Of a DNA stretch of 64,000 nt, positions 36,031 to 45,431 are shown piece after piece (positions within the stretch are counted from its first letter, which is position 1; the number at the start of each line of letters is the position of its first letter). Made by a program: the position numbers and the translations under genes. The notes under the pieces were generated by a model. It was not told the origin of the DNA. It was given only the letters and a program-made list of their open reading frames with translations, and did not search any database. Origin of the DNA: Candidatus Sumerlaea chitinivorans (GTDB taxonomy: Bacteria > Sumerlaeota > Sumerlaeia > Sumerlaeales > Sumerlaeaceae); contig CP030759.1 of the NCBI GenBank assembly GCA_003290465.1, positions 536,672 to 600,671 on the forward strand, read 5' to 3'.

Positions 36031-37037
36031 AACCGATTACAGTAGCAATCGTGAGTTTTGAACATATGCACGCATATGCGTATGCCGACGCACTGACCCA
36101 GATGCAGAATGTCGAGCTTGTTGCAATTGCTGAATCGGACCCAGCTCGTCTCTCTGAGCTTTATCGAAAGTATCCGCAGGTCTCGCAATTTTTCTCGGAT
36201 TATCGCGTTATGCTCGATACCGTGAGCTGTGATGCGGTGATCATCACCTCTGCGAATGCTGACCACTGTGCGATTGCGTTGGAATGTGCGCGGCGGCGGA
36301 AGCACATCCTCTGCGAAAAGCCATTAGCGACAACGGTCGAGGACGCAAAAACCATGATCCAAGCAGCACATGAAGCAGGGGTCAAGTTGATGACAGCGTT
36401 TCCGGTCCGATTTAGCCCTGCAGTGCGCGAAGCCAAACGCCTGGTAAAGGAAGGCAAGCTTGGTCGGGTCTTGGGTGGGGCCACCTCGAATCACGGCTCG
36501 ATGCCGGGGGGATGGTTTACACAACCCCAGCGATCGGGTGGGGGAGCGGTGATTGACCATACTGTGCACGTGGTCGATTTGATTCGTTGGATATTTGAGG
36601 ATGAGGTCGAGAGCGTTTTTGCACTGGCCGCGAACAGGCTCCATCCTGAAATTCCATGCGAAGATTGCGGCTTGCTCCTCTTCCGTACGCGCCGAGGGCT
36701 GACCTTCAGCTTGGATACCAGTTGGTCACGCTGCAAAAGCTATCCCATTTGGGGGGACGTGAAACTCGATATTCGTGGGGAGTACGCGAACTTGTCTCTC
36801 AACTGTTTCCCATGCGCTGTGAATCTTTACGACGATACGGTTCCGCGGCATTCTGCGTTTTCCCTTGGCGACAATCTGGATCGCCTCATGCTGGAGGAGT
36901 TTTGTGCAGCAATTCGCGAAAATCGAGAGCCAGAAGTAACAGGCGAAGACGGCTTGCGCGCCCTCGAGGTCGCTCTTGCAGCCTACCAGGCCAATTCGGC
37001 GGGGAGTGTTGTAAACCTCAGTCTTTGTCCGGCGTAG
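36027..37037 (+). CDS. Gfo/Idh/MocA family oxidoreductase
   Basis: 336 residues, a sugar or inositol dehydrogenase family member. The N-terminal part is a Rossmann domain, though its start (VSFEHMHAYAYADAL) replaces the usual GxGxxG with a His-rich stretch. The EKPLATTVEDA motif is intact at about 94-104, and HTVHVVDLIRWIFED supplies the substrate-binding His. It oxidises or epimerises a sugar using NAD(P)H. It is translationally coupled (ATGA) to the exported serine hydrolase and ends 14 nt before a convergent gene. Confidence 0.85.
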   Translation: MKPITVAIVSFEHMHAYAYADALTQMQNVELVAIAESDPARLSELYRKYPQVSQFFSDYRVMLDTVSCDAVIITSANADHCAIALECARRRKHILCEKPLATTVEDAKTMIQAAHEAGVKLMTAFPVRFSPAVREAKRLVKEGKLGRVLGGATSNHGSMPGGWFTQPQRSGGGAVIDHTVHVVDLIRWIFEDEVESVFALAANRLHPEIPCEDCGLLLFRTRRGLTFSLDTSWSRCKSYPIWGDVKLDIRGEYANLSLNCFPCAVNLYDDTVPRHSAFSLGDNLDRLMLEEFCAAIRENREPEVTGEDGLRALEVALAAYQANSAGSVVNLSLCPA

Positions 37038-37050
37038 TCCTCTCGCAGGA

Positions 37051-37752
37051 TTAAGAGCCCTGTTTCTTCTGTCGCAGTCGTTCCTTGACGCGTGCGACTT
37101 CCTCGGGCGTGAGCAAACCTTGTTGAGCCAAGGCCTCGACATCGGGGGGAAGAGGAATGTCCTCGTAATCTTCTGGACCACGCAAGCCAGCGTCTGGGGT
37201 TTTGCCAACGGCGCGATCTACGGAAGATGAGAGATTACTACCGGAACCAGATGAACTTGCCTGAGCGTTTACACTACAGCCCGTTACCAGCGACTCACGA
37301 GTTGAAAGGGCAGGAGGCTTTTGTCCCGCGCGCTTCGCCTCCGCAATTTGCCTGAGGCGTATGACTTCAGGGTCAGCCAACAAGGCGTCTGCCCCTCCAC
37401 TCGGCACCGAACTCTTCTCGGATAAGCGCTCCATGGCTCGTCTCGCGAGGACTTCGCGCACGCGCCTTGCTTCCTCCGGCGTAAGCAACCCCTTTTGCTC
37501 CATTTTTGTAAGATCCGTCATTGTCATGGATAACGACTCGTCGGAACGGCGAAAGGCACCAGACCGCTGAAAAATATAAATGATGATCAGCACCAGAAAG
37601 ATCAACGCGAGTGCTGCGATAGCAAATTTCGGATAAGCTGTCACAAACGGATTCGCAAACGGGTCCTCCGCCGCCACGGCCGGGAAACTGGCTGTGCCCA
37701 AAGACACTGCCCATCCGAGCTCGATGAGGTTTTGAACGGGTGTTTTCCTCAT
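37051..37752 (-). CDS. Membrane protein with two repeated short helical motifs
   Basis: 233 residues. Two hydrophobic segments are seen (about 10-28 and 41-60: FAIAALALIFLVLIIIYIF). Two copies of the same short motif follow in the cytosol: MEQKGLLTPEEARRVREVLAR at about 87-107 and ALAQQGLLTPEEVARVKERLR near the C-terminus. These are SHOCT-like (short C-terminal helical pair) elements. Low-complexity Ser-rich sequence links them. The role is unknown, possibly oligomerisation or membrane targeting. It is divergent from galE. Confidence 0.6.
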   Translation of the reverse strand: MRKTPVQNLIELGWAVSLGTASFPAVAAEDPFANPFVTAYPKFAIAALALIFLVLIIIYIFQRSGAFRRSDESLSMTMTDLTKMEQKGLLTPEEARRVREVLARRAMERLSEKSSVPSGGADALLADPEVIRLRQIAEAKRAGQKPPALSTRESLVTGCSVNAQASSSGSGSNLSSSVDRAVGKTPDAGLRGPEDYEDIPLPPDVEALAQQGLLTPEEVARVKERLRQKKQGS

Positions 37753-37822
37753 ACCACTACTAACGCGCCGCGAAAGGTTTTGTTTGCAATTGGATTTCGC
37801 GCACTCGCACGAAACTACAGCT

Positions 37823-38815
37823 ATGAGAATTCTTGTTGCTGGTGGTGCGGGTTACATCGGAAGCCTTGTTGTTGCCGAACTTTCTAAATTAGGGCACGAA
37901 GTCGTCGTGGTGGACAATCTATCGCGTGGTCACGCACGCGCTGTTTTGGCCGAGATTCCCCTTCACGTCGGCGACGTCGGGGACGAAGCTTTCCTGAATG
38001 CCGTCTTTGCCCAGTATCAGTTCGACGCAGTCATGCATTTTTGTGCGTTGTCTTTGGTTGGCGAGTCTGTTCAGAAACCGCTCGAATACTATCAGAATAA
38101 TGTTGGGAAGGGGCTCACCCTTCTGCAGACAATGAAGGAGCACGGGGTACGATACCTCATTTTCAGCTCCACTGCTGCCATTTTTGGCGAACCGGAAATT
38201 GTCCCCATCCCAGAGGACGCGCCAAAGAAACCAACGAACCCTTACGGCAGATCAAAGCTCATTTTTGAAGAGGTCCTTGAGGATTGCGAGAGAGCGTGGG
38301 GCTTGCGAAGCGCCTGTTTGCGCTACTTCAACGCTGCGGGGGCAACACCTGAGCTCGGCGAGGACCACCAGCCTGAGACTCATCTCATCCCACTCGTTCT
38401 GGATGTGGCTGCAGGTCGCCGTCCTTCTATCACGGTGTTTGGCAATGATTATCCGACTCCCGACGGCACGTGCATTCGGGATTATATTCACGTCGTGGAT
38501 TTGGCACGTGCCCATGTATTAGCTCTCAATGCGCTCCTGGAACGCGAGGCCAGTCTCCGTTACAATTTAGGAAATGGAAAAGGTTTTTCTGTTTTGGAAG
38601 TGATTCGCACAGCGGAGCGCGTGACGGGACGAATCATTCCTTTCGAGATTGGGCCGCGCCGGGCGGGCGATCCTGCAGTGCTTGTGGCTTCCAGTGAGCG
38701 GATTCAAACCGAGTTGGGGTGGAAACCTCAGTATCCCGAGCTCGCGGACATCATCGCCTCCGCGTGGGAATGGCGCCAGGCTCACCCGGATGGCTATGGC
38801 GATGGCCATCGCTGA
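37823..38815 (+). CDS. galE: UDP-glucose 4-epimerase
   Basis: 330 residues from ATG 37823 (the open frame back to 37784 starts with TTG). It is an extended SDR with GGAGYIGSL (8-16), SSTAAIFGEP and the Tyr-Lys pair in NPYGRSKLIFE, and GTCIRDYIHVVDLA, which is diagnostic for GalE. It interconverts UDP-glucose and UDP-galactose for polysaccharide and galactose use. It is monocistronic between a divergent membrane-protein gene and the convergent carB, which starts 20 nt past its stop. Confidence 0.93.
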   Translation: MRILVAGGAGYIGSLVVAELSKLGHEVVVVDNLSRGHARAVLAEIPLHVGDVGDEAFLNAVFAQYQFDAVMHFCALSLVGESVQKPLEYYQNNVGKGLTLLQTMKEHGVRYLIFSSTAAIFGEPEIVPIPEDAPKKPTNPYGRSKLIFEEVLEDCERAWGLRSACLRYFNAAGATPELGEDHQPETHLIPLVLDVAAGRRPSITVFGNDYPTPDGTCIRDYIHVVDLARAHVLALNALLEREASLRYNLGNGKGFSVLEVIRTAERVTGRIIPFEIGPRRAGDPAVLVASSERIQTELGWKPQYPELADIIASAWEWRQAHPDGYGDGHR

Positions 38816-38835
38816 CGTGGAAATTGAACCGCCCC

Positions 38836-41800
38836 TCAACTGGCTTCCAAGTGGTACTCCTGAAGTGATTTCAGCGTAACCTTGCGAGCGCGAAGCGCTT
38901 CAATGCCTTCCACTGCGGCTCGAGCTGCGCTTACCGTGGTGATGAGCGGAATTCCCCGCGAAATCACAAGGCGACGAATGGCTTGCTCATCTGGCCGACT
39001 CAAAGGACCGCTAAACGTGTTGATCACCAACTGGATTTGTCCGTTGATGACGTAATCAATGATGTTCGGCCGTCCCTCCTTGATCTTATTCAGAGCTGCG
39101 CTGGCAATACCGTGCTTCTTTAGGAAGTGATGTGTTCCCTCCGTGGCATAGAGATGGAACCCAAGCTCCTGAAGTCGCCGCGCCATGGGCAGAAATTTGG
39201 GTTTGTCTTCGTCGTTGATTGAGATGAATACTCCCCCATGGAGCGGCAGGGAGCATCCCGCAGCCGCCTGCGACTTTGCGAACGCGAGGCCGGGGTCAGG
39301 GTCAATCCCCATCACCTCTCCTGTTGAGCGCATCTCAGGCCCCAGACGAATCTCACAACCGGGGAATTTATTGAAGGGGAGAACCGCCTCCTTCACGGAA
39401 TAGTAAGGTACGTTGGGCTCGTCCGTGAATCCGATCTCCTCGAGCGTCTTGCCCACCATGACCAGCGCAGCGTATTGCGCAATCGGTCTGCCGATGGTTT
39501 TGGAAACGTAGGGGACTGTGCGGCTGGCCCGCGGGTTGACCTCGAGTACATAGACCGTCTCATCCTTGACAGCATATTGAATGTTCATGAGGCCGCACAC
39601 CCGCAGCGCTCTTCCCAACGCTTCCGTATAGCGACGAATCTGAGTCAATACGTGGTCGCTGAGCGTCCGTGTCGGGATCACGCAGGCGCTGTCACCGGAA
39701 TGAATGCCGGCTTCTTCGATGTGTTCCATGATCGCCGCAATGACGCACCGCCCCTCAACCTTTTCATTGCCGGATCCTACGGCTCGGAAGTCGCACACTG
39801 CATCCACATCCACCTCGATGGCACCGTCCAAGAATTTGTCCACAAGGACAGGGTGTTCGGGAGAGACGTCGAGGGCCATCTTCATGTACTCGCGCAATTG
39901 GCGCTCGTTGTAGACGACTTCCATGGCGCGTCCGCCGAGAACGTAACTTGGCCGCACCATCACCGGGAAGCCGATTTTCTGCGCTAAATCGCGAACCTCG
40001 CGGTAGCTTCGGCCGCTCCCGTTGGCAGGTGCCGGAATTCCCAATTCCTCGAGCAGGGCCCCGAAGCGTTTGCGGTCTTCCGCCAAATCTATCGAATCTA
40101 CCGACGTCCCCAAAATGCGCGTCGGCAGGTTCTTACGCTGAATGTAGCTTTCCAGTGCATGGGCGAGCTTGAGTGGAGTTTGGCCGCCAAACTGGACAAT
40201 GATTCCCACGACCTCGCCATCTGCGCACTCGTTCTCGATGATATTCAGCACGTCCTCAGCGGTGAGCGGCTCAAAGTAAAGGCGGTCGGCGGTATCGTAG
40301 TCCGTGGAGACCGTTTCCGGATTTGAATTGACCATGATGGTCTCATAGCCAGCTTTGCGCAAGGCAAAGACGGCCTGAACACAGCAGTAGTCAAACTCGA
40401 TGCCCTGGCCAATGCGGTTCGGCCCTCCACCCAGGATGATGACCTTCTTGCGGTTCGAGGGGCGCGCCTCATTCGCGTCGGGCGTGGAAGAGCGCTCGTA
40501 GGTCGAATAAAAGTACGGTGTACTCGCCTCGAACTCGCCGCCGCAAGTATCCACCGATTTGAAGACGGGCTTCACTCCAAGCTCTAAGCGGCGATCGCGA
40601 ATTTCCCACTCCGTAAACCGCGTGCGGCTTCCCGCGGAGGCAAGATAGGCGATCTGAAGATCGGAGAATCCCAACTGCTTTGCCTCATATAGAAAATCCC
40701 GTTCACGTGCAAGAGCCTCTGCCGAAGCAGATGTTCCGGGCTTGCGAATGAGGCGCTGTTTCGCTGCTGCTGCGATCCGATGCTCAAAGTCGCTGAGCTC
40801 ACGGATATTCTCCAAGAACCACGGATCGATGTGGGTGTTCTCGTAGACTTCCTGTACGGACATTAGCGCATTGCGACTTTTGCCCGAGGCCCATTCCTCA
40901 GGTCCGTTGATAGCAGCAGCGCCAAAGACCTCCTGCTTGCCTTTCGCCCCCGGCACGCGCCCCCGCAATGCGGCCCGAACCCAGAAGATCCGCTCCGGAT
41001 TCGGATTGCGCAGATGCCAAAGCAGTTGCGTCCGGACGTCGTCCGCCGTGGGATCGTAGTTGAATTTACCATCGCCGCCCAAGCCCGCACGGCCAATCTC
41101 AAGCCCACGCAGCCCTTTTTGTAGGGCCTCTTTGAACGTGCGGCCAATCGCCATCGTCTCGCCCACGGACTTCATCTGGGAGCCCAAAATGGGTTCTGCG
41201 CCGCGAAACTTTTCGAAGGCGAAGCGCGGGATCTTCACTACGCAGTAGTCGATGGTGGGCTCGAAACACGAAGGAGTCTTTTTCGTGATATCGTTCGGAA
41301 TCTCGTCCAACCGAAGGCCTGTTGCAAGTTTAGCCGCAATCTTCGCAATCGGGAACCCTGTAGCTTTACTGGCAAGTGCGCTTGAGCGCGATACCCGAGG
41401 ATTCATCTCGATAACCACGCGACGTCCCGTCTTTGGATCGACGGCAAACTGGATGTTGCTTCCTCCGGTGTCCACACCGATCGCGCGGATGATTTTGAGC
41501 GCATCGTCGCGCATGGCTTGATATTCGCGGTCTGTTAGCGTTTGGATTGGCGCGACCGTAATGCTGTCTCCAGTGTGCACACCCATTGGGTCGAGGTTTT
41601 CGATGGTGCAGATAATGACGACATTGTCGTGCATATCGCGCATGACCTCGAGCTCGAACTCCTTCCACCCGAGGACACATTCCTCGACCATGATCTCATG
41701 AACAGGGGAGAGGGTCAGGCCGCGCAGCGCAATGCCCTCAAATTCTTCGGCGTTGTAAGCGATACCCCCGCCACTCCCTCCTAACGTGAACGATGGGCGA

Positions 41801-42333
41801 ATGATAATCGGAAACCCAATGTTGCACGCGTGTTCAAGCGCCGTGTACATAGCACGACGGATCTGGTCCTCACGTGGCCCCTCGGCCTTGATCACAGCGC
41901 TTCTCGGGACATCCAACCCGATCGCGAGCATAGTCTCTTTGAAGCGCATGCGGTCCTCTGCGCGCTCGATCGCATCGGCATTCGCCCCAATGAGTCGGCA
42001 GCCGTAGCGCTCGAGTGTTCCGTTTTGCCATAATTCCATCGCAAGGTTGAGCGCCGTTTGCCCGCCTAAAGTTGGCAGGAGCGCCGCTGGTCGCTCTCGC
42101 TCAATGACCGCTGCGACCATTTCGGGTGTCAGAGGTTCAATGTAAGTGCGGTCCCCGAACTCCGGGTCCGTCATGATTGTCGCCGGGTTGGAGTTGATGA
42201 GCACCACCTCGTAGCCACTTTCGCGCAGTGCTTTGCACCCTTGAGTCCCAGAGTAATCAAATTCACACGCTTGCCCGATCACAATCGGACCGCTGCCGAT
42301 GATGAGGACCTTCTTCTCGTCCTGTTTGCTCAC
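38836..42333 (-). CDS. carB: Carbamoyl-phosphate synthase large subunit
   Basis: 1165 residues from GTG 42333, where the homologous N-terminus begins ([20 protein letters not shown]); GAGG lies 11 nt upstream. Two ATP-grasp halves are separated by an oligomerisation domain and followed by an MGS-like allosteric domain, whose end ([19 protein letters not shown]) is visible. It makes carbamoyl phosphate for arginine and pyrimidines. It is about 90 residues longer than the E. coli protein. Most of the excess lies in the middle domain (the segments with [19 protein letters not shown] and [15 protein letters not shown]). carA is not adjacent. Confidence 0.95.
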   Translation of the reverse strand: MSKQDEKKVLIIGSGPIVIGQACEFDYSGTQGCKALRESGYEVVLINSNPATIMTDPEFGDRTYIEPLTPEMVAAVIERERPAALLPTLGGQTALNLAMELWQNGTLERYGCRLIGANADAIERAEDRMRFKETMLAIGLDVPRSAVIKAEGPREDQIRRAMYTALEHACNIGFPIIIRPSFTLGGSGGGIAYNAEEFEGIALRGLTLSPVHEIMVEECVLGWKEFELEVMRDMHDNVVIICTIENLDPMGVHTGDSITVAPIQTLTDREYQAMRDDALKIIRAIGVDTGGSNIQFAVDPKTGRRVVIEMNPRVSRSSALASKATGFPIAKIAAKLATGLRLDEIPNDITKKTPSCFEPTIDYCVVKIPRFAFEKFRGAEPILGSQMKSVGETMAIGRTFKEALQKGLRGLEIGRAGLGGDGKFNYDPTADDVRTQLLWHLRNPNPERIFWVRAALRGRVPGAKGKQEVFGAAAINGPEEWASGKSRNALMSVQEVYENTHIDPWFLENIRELSDFEHRIAAAAKQRLIRKPGTSASAEALARERDFLYEAKQLGFSDLQIAYLASAGSRTRFTEWEIRDRRLELGVKPVFKSVDTCGGEFEASTPYFYSTYERSSTPDANEARPSNRKKVIILGGGPNRIGQGIEFDYCCVQAVFALRKAGYETIMVNSNPETVSTDYDTADRLYFEPLTAEDVLNIIENECADGEVVGIIVQFGGQTPLKLAHALESYIQRKNLPTRILGTSVDSIDLAEDRKRFGALLEELGIPAPANGSGRSYREVRDLAQKIGFPVMVRPSYVLGGRAMEVVYNERQLREYMKMALDVSPEHPVLVDKFLDGAIEVDVDAVCDFRAVGSGNEKVEGRCVIAAIMEHIEEAGIHSGDSACVIPTRTLSDHVLTQIRRYTEALGRALRVCGLMNIQYAVKDETVYVLEVNPRASRTVPYVSKTIGRPIAQYAALVMVGKTLEEIGFTDEPNVPYYSVKEAVLPFNKFPGCEIRLGPEMRSTGEVMGIDPDPGLAFAKSQAAAGCSLPLHGGVFISINDEDKPKFLPMARRLQELGFHLYATEGTHHFLKKHGIASAALNKIKEGRPNIIDYVINGQIQLVINTFSGPLSRPDEQAIRRLVISRGIPLITTVSAARAAVEGIEALRARKVTLKSLQEYHLEAS

Positions 42334-42685
42334 TACCGGTTCAACCTCGCGAGAAATGTATTCCTTAATCCTAAAGCCGAACCTAACTGCTGACCACCTA
42401 CAGCGAACTTCAAGCCTTTTATCTTCCTCAATATCCAGCTTAGCCAGTTTGGTGATGTGACAGAAATGTGACAAATTCAGACACACGGAACCAAGCCTGG
42501 ACTGGCATGCTGTCGGCGTTCTGGGGTCTCCCTGCCCGCCTGCAGATTTTGATTAAGGGCAGAGTAGGCTGCCGTCCCATCACAAAAGTCTTGCTTGAAC
42601 GAATTTGCCCAAGCGTCGCACACTCATCCTGTGTTTCCGAGACTCAAAGGTCTCGAAAAATAAAGAAAGACGCGTGGGAAACCGG
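42334..42685. other. Divergent regulatory region of carB and histidine kinase
   Basis: 352 bp with no supported gene. It contains the spaced direct repeat TGTGACA-N4-TGTGACA (42456-42473) described separately. The upstream frame of the kinase gene is open from a TTG at 42605 but is not protein-like. Confidence 0.45.
42456..42473. promoter_or_regulatory. Direct repeat TGTGACA-N4-TGTGACA (Pho-box-like spacing)
   Basis: Two perfect 7-mers separated by four bases (11-bp period). This is the layout bound by OmpR/PhoB-type response regulators; on the reverse strand it reads TGTCACA-N4-TGTCACA, near the PhoB half-site. It lies 123 nt upstream of carB and 213 nt upstream of the histidine kinase gene. 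The regulator is inferred from spacing only. Confidence 0.4.
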
Positions 42686-44290
42686 ATGAGCGATACTCTC
42701 CCCAGCGCAAAAGGCGAAAGTCGCACAGTAGAAGTCTTAGCGCATATTGCCCAGATCGTGGCTTCAAATAAGAGCTTGGATACTGTTCTGCAAGCTGCGA
42801 CAAACCTCATGCGCACAATGCTCGGCCTCGAGCGTTGCTCGGTGATGCTCTTGGACGAAAACCGGGAAGCACTCTGCGTTGCGGCGGCCACAGGACTTCC
42901 GCGAGACGTTTGGCTCACCGTTCGCATCCCAATTGGGACAGGGATTTCAGGCAAGGTCGTCTACGAGCGAAAACCGGTTCTAATTGAGGATATCACAAAG
43001 AGTGAATTTGCCGATGCCGCCCACGTCGAACGTTATAGTTCACGGTCGTTCATTAGTGTGCCGCTTATGGTTCAAGGCGAAGTCGTCGGCGTACTAAACG
43101 CAAATAGCCCAAGCGAGGCGGCCCCTTTTAGCCGCGACGACCTCGAGCGGATGATCGCCATTGCCGCATTTTTAGCTTTGGCGATTGAGACCCACCGGCT
43201 TCGGGAGAAATCCGCGCGAACCGAACTTTATCTGAACTCGTTGCTTCAGTCTGTAGATATTGGAGTTTTGGCAGTTAGCGCGAATTATCGGGTTCTCTTT
43301 TGCAATCCGGCTCTATGTTATTGGATGGGGGAGCAGCGCCACTATGTGGAGGGACGAAACTTTTCAGAGGTTTGGCCGGCGTCCTCGAGGGACGCAATGT
43401 ATGCCCTGTTGCGCGAGTGCATAGAAACCGGTCAGCCCAGTTCTGGTGAAATCGTCCGTCCAGCTGCTGGCGGAGTGCGGCGGCTCTTGCAAGTGCAGAC
43501 TGTACCTTTTTTTGAGGAGGAGGGCCGGGTGGCGGGTGTGTTCATTTTTGTTAGGGATCTCTCGGGCGCTCGGGAGGCTGAGGAACTGCGTCGGCTTCAC
43601 GGCATTTGGTCGGATTTTATTGCGATTATGTCCCACGAGCTACGCACGCCCCTCACGGCCATGAAAGGAGCAATTCATCTTCTCAAGGCCCCAGAGCAAG
43701 ATCCCGACAACGTCCAACGCGAGAATCTTTATCACGTCCTTGAGAAGAACACAGAGCGTCTGACTCACGTGCTAACGAATCTTATGGACGTGGTCATGCT
43801 CGAACGAGATGTTTTCGAAATTCGCAAAGAAATTGTTTCGCTGGCCCCACTATTGGAGGAAGCCTTGCAACCCTATCGTGCCGCAGCAGATGCGAAGCGG
43901 CTTTTGGTGCGAATCGACGTTCAAGACTGTCATGCCCACGTTGATCCCGGGCAATTTAAGCGACTTGTGTCCTTCCTTGTGGACAATGCAGTGAAGTTTA
44001 CACCCAGAGATGGCGAAGTCGCCATACGATTACTCCCGGAAGGAGAGCACGTTTTGCTCGAGGTTCGAGACAGTGGCTGTGGCATGGATCTCGAGACGAA
44101 AGCAAATCTGTTTGCGCGCTTTTCGCAGGGGGAGCCCCCGCTGCGCAGGAAGGCAGGTGGTTTGGGACTTGGCCTTTATCTCGCTAAAGCGATTGTAGAT
44201 GTGCACGACGGAACGATTGAGGTCGAGAGTGAAGAAGGGCAGGGGACCCTCGTTCGCGTGCGGTTGCCAGTAGCGGTGGAGCACGCATAG
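42686..44290 (+). CDS. GAF-PAS sensor histidine kinase
   Basis: 534 residues from ATG 42686. The order is a GAF domain (about 14-165, with LGLERCSVMLLDE and GKVVYERKPVLIED), a PAS domain (about 180-300, SVDIGVLAVSANYRVLFCN), HisKA with His317 in SHELRTPL, and HATPase_c with N box FLVDNAVKFT, DSGCGM and GLGLGLYLAKAI. No membrane segment is seen, so it is a soluble kinase sensing a small ligand or redox signal. No response-regulator gene is adjacent, so the partner is unknown. The Pho-like repeat lies upstream. Confidence 0.9.
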   Translation: MSDTLPSAKGESRTVEVLAHIAQIVASNKSLDTVLQAATNLMRTMLGLERCSVMLLDENREALCVAAATGLPRDVWLTVRIPIGTGISGKVVYERKPVLIEDITKSEFADAAHVERYSSRSFISVPLMVQGEVVGVLNANSPSEAAPFSRDDLERMIAIAAFLALAIETHRLREKSARTELYLNSLLQSVDIGVLAVSANYRVLFCNPALCYWMGEQRHYVEGRNFSEVWPASSRDAMYALLRECIETGQPSSGEIVRPAAGGVRRLLQVQTVPFFEEEGRVAGVFIFVRDLSGAREAEELRRLHGIWSDFIAIMSHELRTPLTAMKGAIHLLKAPEQDPDNVQRENLYHVLEKNTERLTHVLTNLMDVVMLERDVFEIRKEIVSLAPLLEEALQPYRAAADAKRLLVRIDVQDCHAHVDPGQFKRLVSFLVDNAVKFTPRDGEVAIRLLPEGEHVLLEVRDSGCGMDLETKANLFARFSQGEPPLRRKAGGLGLGLYLAKAIVDVHDGTIEVESEEGQGTLVRVRLPVAVEHA

Positions 44291-44436
44291 TCTTTTTCCT
44301 TGTAATGAAATCTGCCTGTTTTCATCATCACCACCAATCCTGCTCAGGAATTGAGTGGTCTGTTTTTGTGAAACAAGCGGCAAGAAGCGCATCGCTTGCT
44401 TTCCCGATGCGCATTCGCGAGTGCGGAGATAAAGCC

Positions 44437-45396
44437 ATGAGAAAGTTGAACCGAAAAGGTCCCCGACTCTTGATGGGGATGTTCGTTTGCATGCTTATGC
44501 TTCCAACGCTTGGGTGGACGGTGGGTGTTGGCGAACAAGCTGAATACACTACGCGCGAAAAGGCGAGCCGCTCTGGGGTTGTGCCGGAACGGGTCTCGAT
44601 TGTTCCCAAGCCGGTGGATGTGCCACTGAATGTTCGTGTGCGCACGGACCGCGCCCGCTACCACATAGGGGATTCCATACGTGTGCATTTCAGCGTGACG
44701 CGTGACGCTTACGTCTTCATCTTTAACACCGACGCGGCCGGTATTACCCGCCAGATTTTCCCGAACTACTACGACCGGCAGAATTTCTGTAAAGCGGGAC
44801 GAGAGTATTACATTCCGGACCGATCGTACGATCTTGAAGTCACGGGTCCTCCCGGCAACGAAACGCTCACGATTGTTGCGGTTGCGCAGGATTTGCCCAT
44901 TCTTAGGGAGTTTCATCGTTATTCCCGTCGGGATCCCTACCCTGCCTCCCGCGATGGGGCGGCTGCCTTGGTACGCAGGATCGAACAGTTGCGCGCCGAG
45001 CCCAGCTCGCTCAGCATCCGTCCGGTGCCGCGGCGCGAACGAGAAAACCTTTGGGCCGAGGATACAACCACCTTCTACGTGATGGGAGTAAGTCGTGTCC
45101 CCCCGCCAACGTATAAAGTTCCCCGTTATGGACAGATCGAGGTCGACAGTGTGCCTGATCAAGCTCGGATCTACCTCGATGGCGAGTACTACGGCCGTAC
45201 CCCTCAGACCATTGAGCGGGTAGAGATGGGGTACCACCGCATCCGGATCGAAAAAGAAGGCTATCAGCCGTATGACACCCACGTCTACGTGCAGCCAAAT
45301 GTCACCAAGCATCTGGATATTTTCCTGAAAAAGACTGAGCCACGGCCTGCACCACGCTGGAAAGGCCTATCGATCTTTTGCCCGAGCAATGATTGA
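44437..45396 (+). CDS. Exported DUF4384 and PEGA domain protein
   Basis: 319 residues from ATG 44437, with GGAG upstream; the open frame to 44305 is not used. A signal peptide (LLMGMFVCMLMLPTLGWT) leads into a DUF4384 domain at about 55-150 (RTDRARYHIGDSIRVHFSVT, FPNYYDRQN) and a PEGA domain at about 230-305 (GQIEVDSVPDQARIYLDGEY, GRTPQTIERVEMGYHRI). Both are adhesive or sugar-surface-binding modules. It is probably anchored to the envelope. murD starts 36 nt later, within the same transcript. Confidence 0.83.
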   Translation: MRKLNRKGPRLLMGMFVCMLMLPTLGWTVGVGEQAEYTTREKASRSGVVPERVSIVPKPVDVPLNVRVRTDRARYHIGDSIRVHFSVTRDAYVFIFNTDAAGITRQIFPNYYDRQNFCKAGREYYIPDRSYDLEVTGPPGNETLTIVAVAQDLPILREFHRYSRRDPYPASRDGAAALVRRIEQLRAEPSSLSIRPVPRRERENLWAEDTTTFYVMGVSRVPPPTYKVPRYGQIEVDSVPDQARIYLDGEYYGRTPQTIERVEMGYHRIRIEKEGYQPYDTHVYVQPNVTKHLDIFLKKTEPRPAPRWKGLSIFCPSND

Positions 45397-45431
45397 GAGC
45401 GCGTGACTCACTGCGGCGAAACGACCTGACG

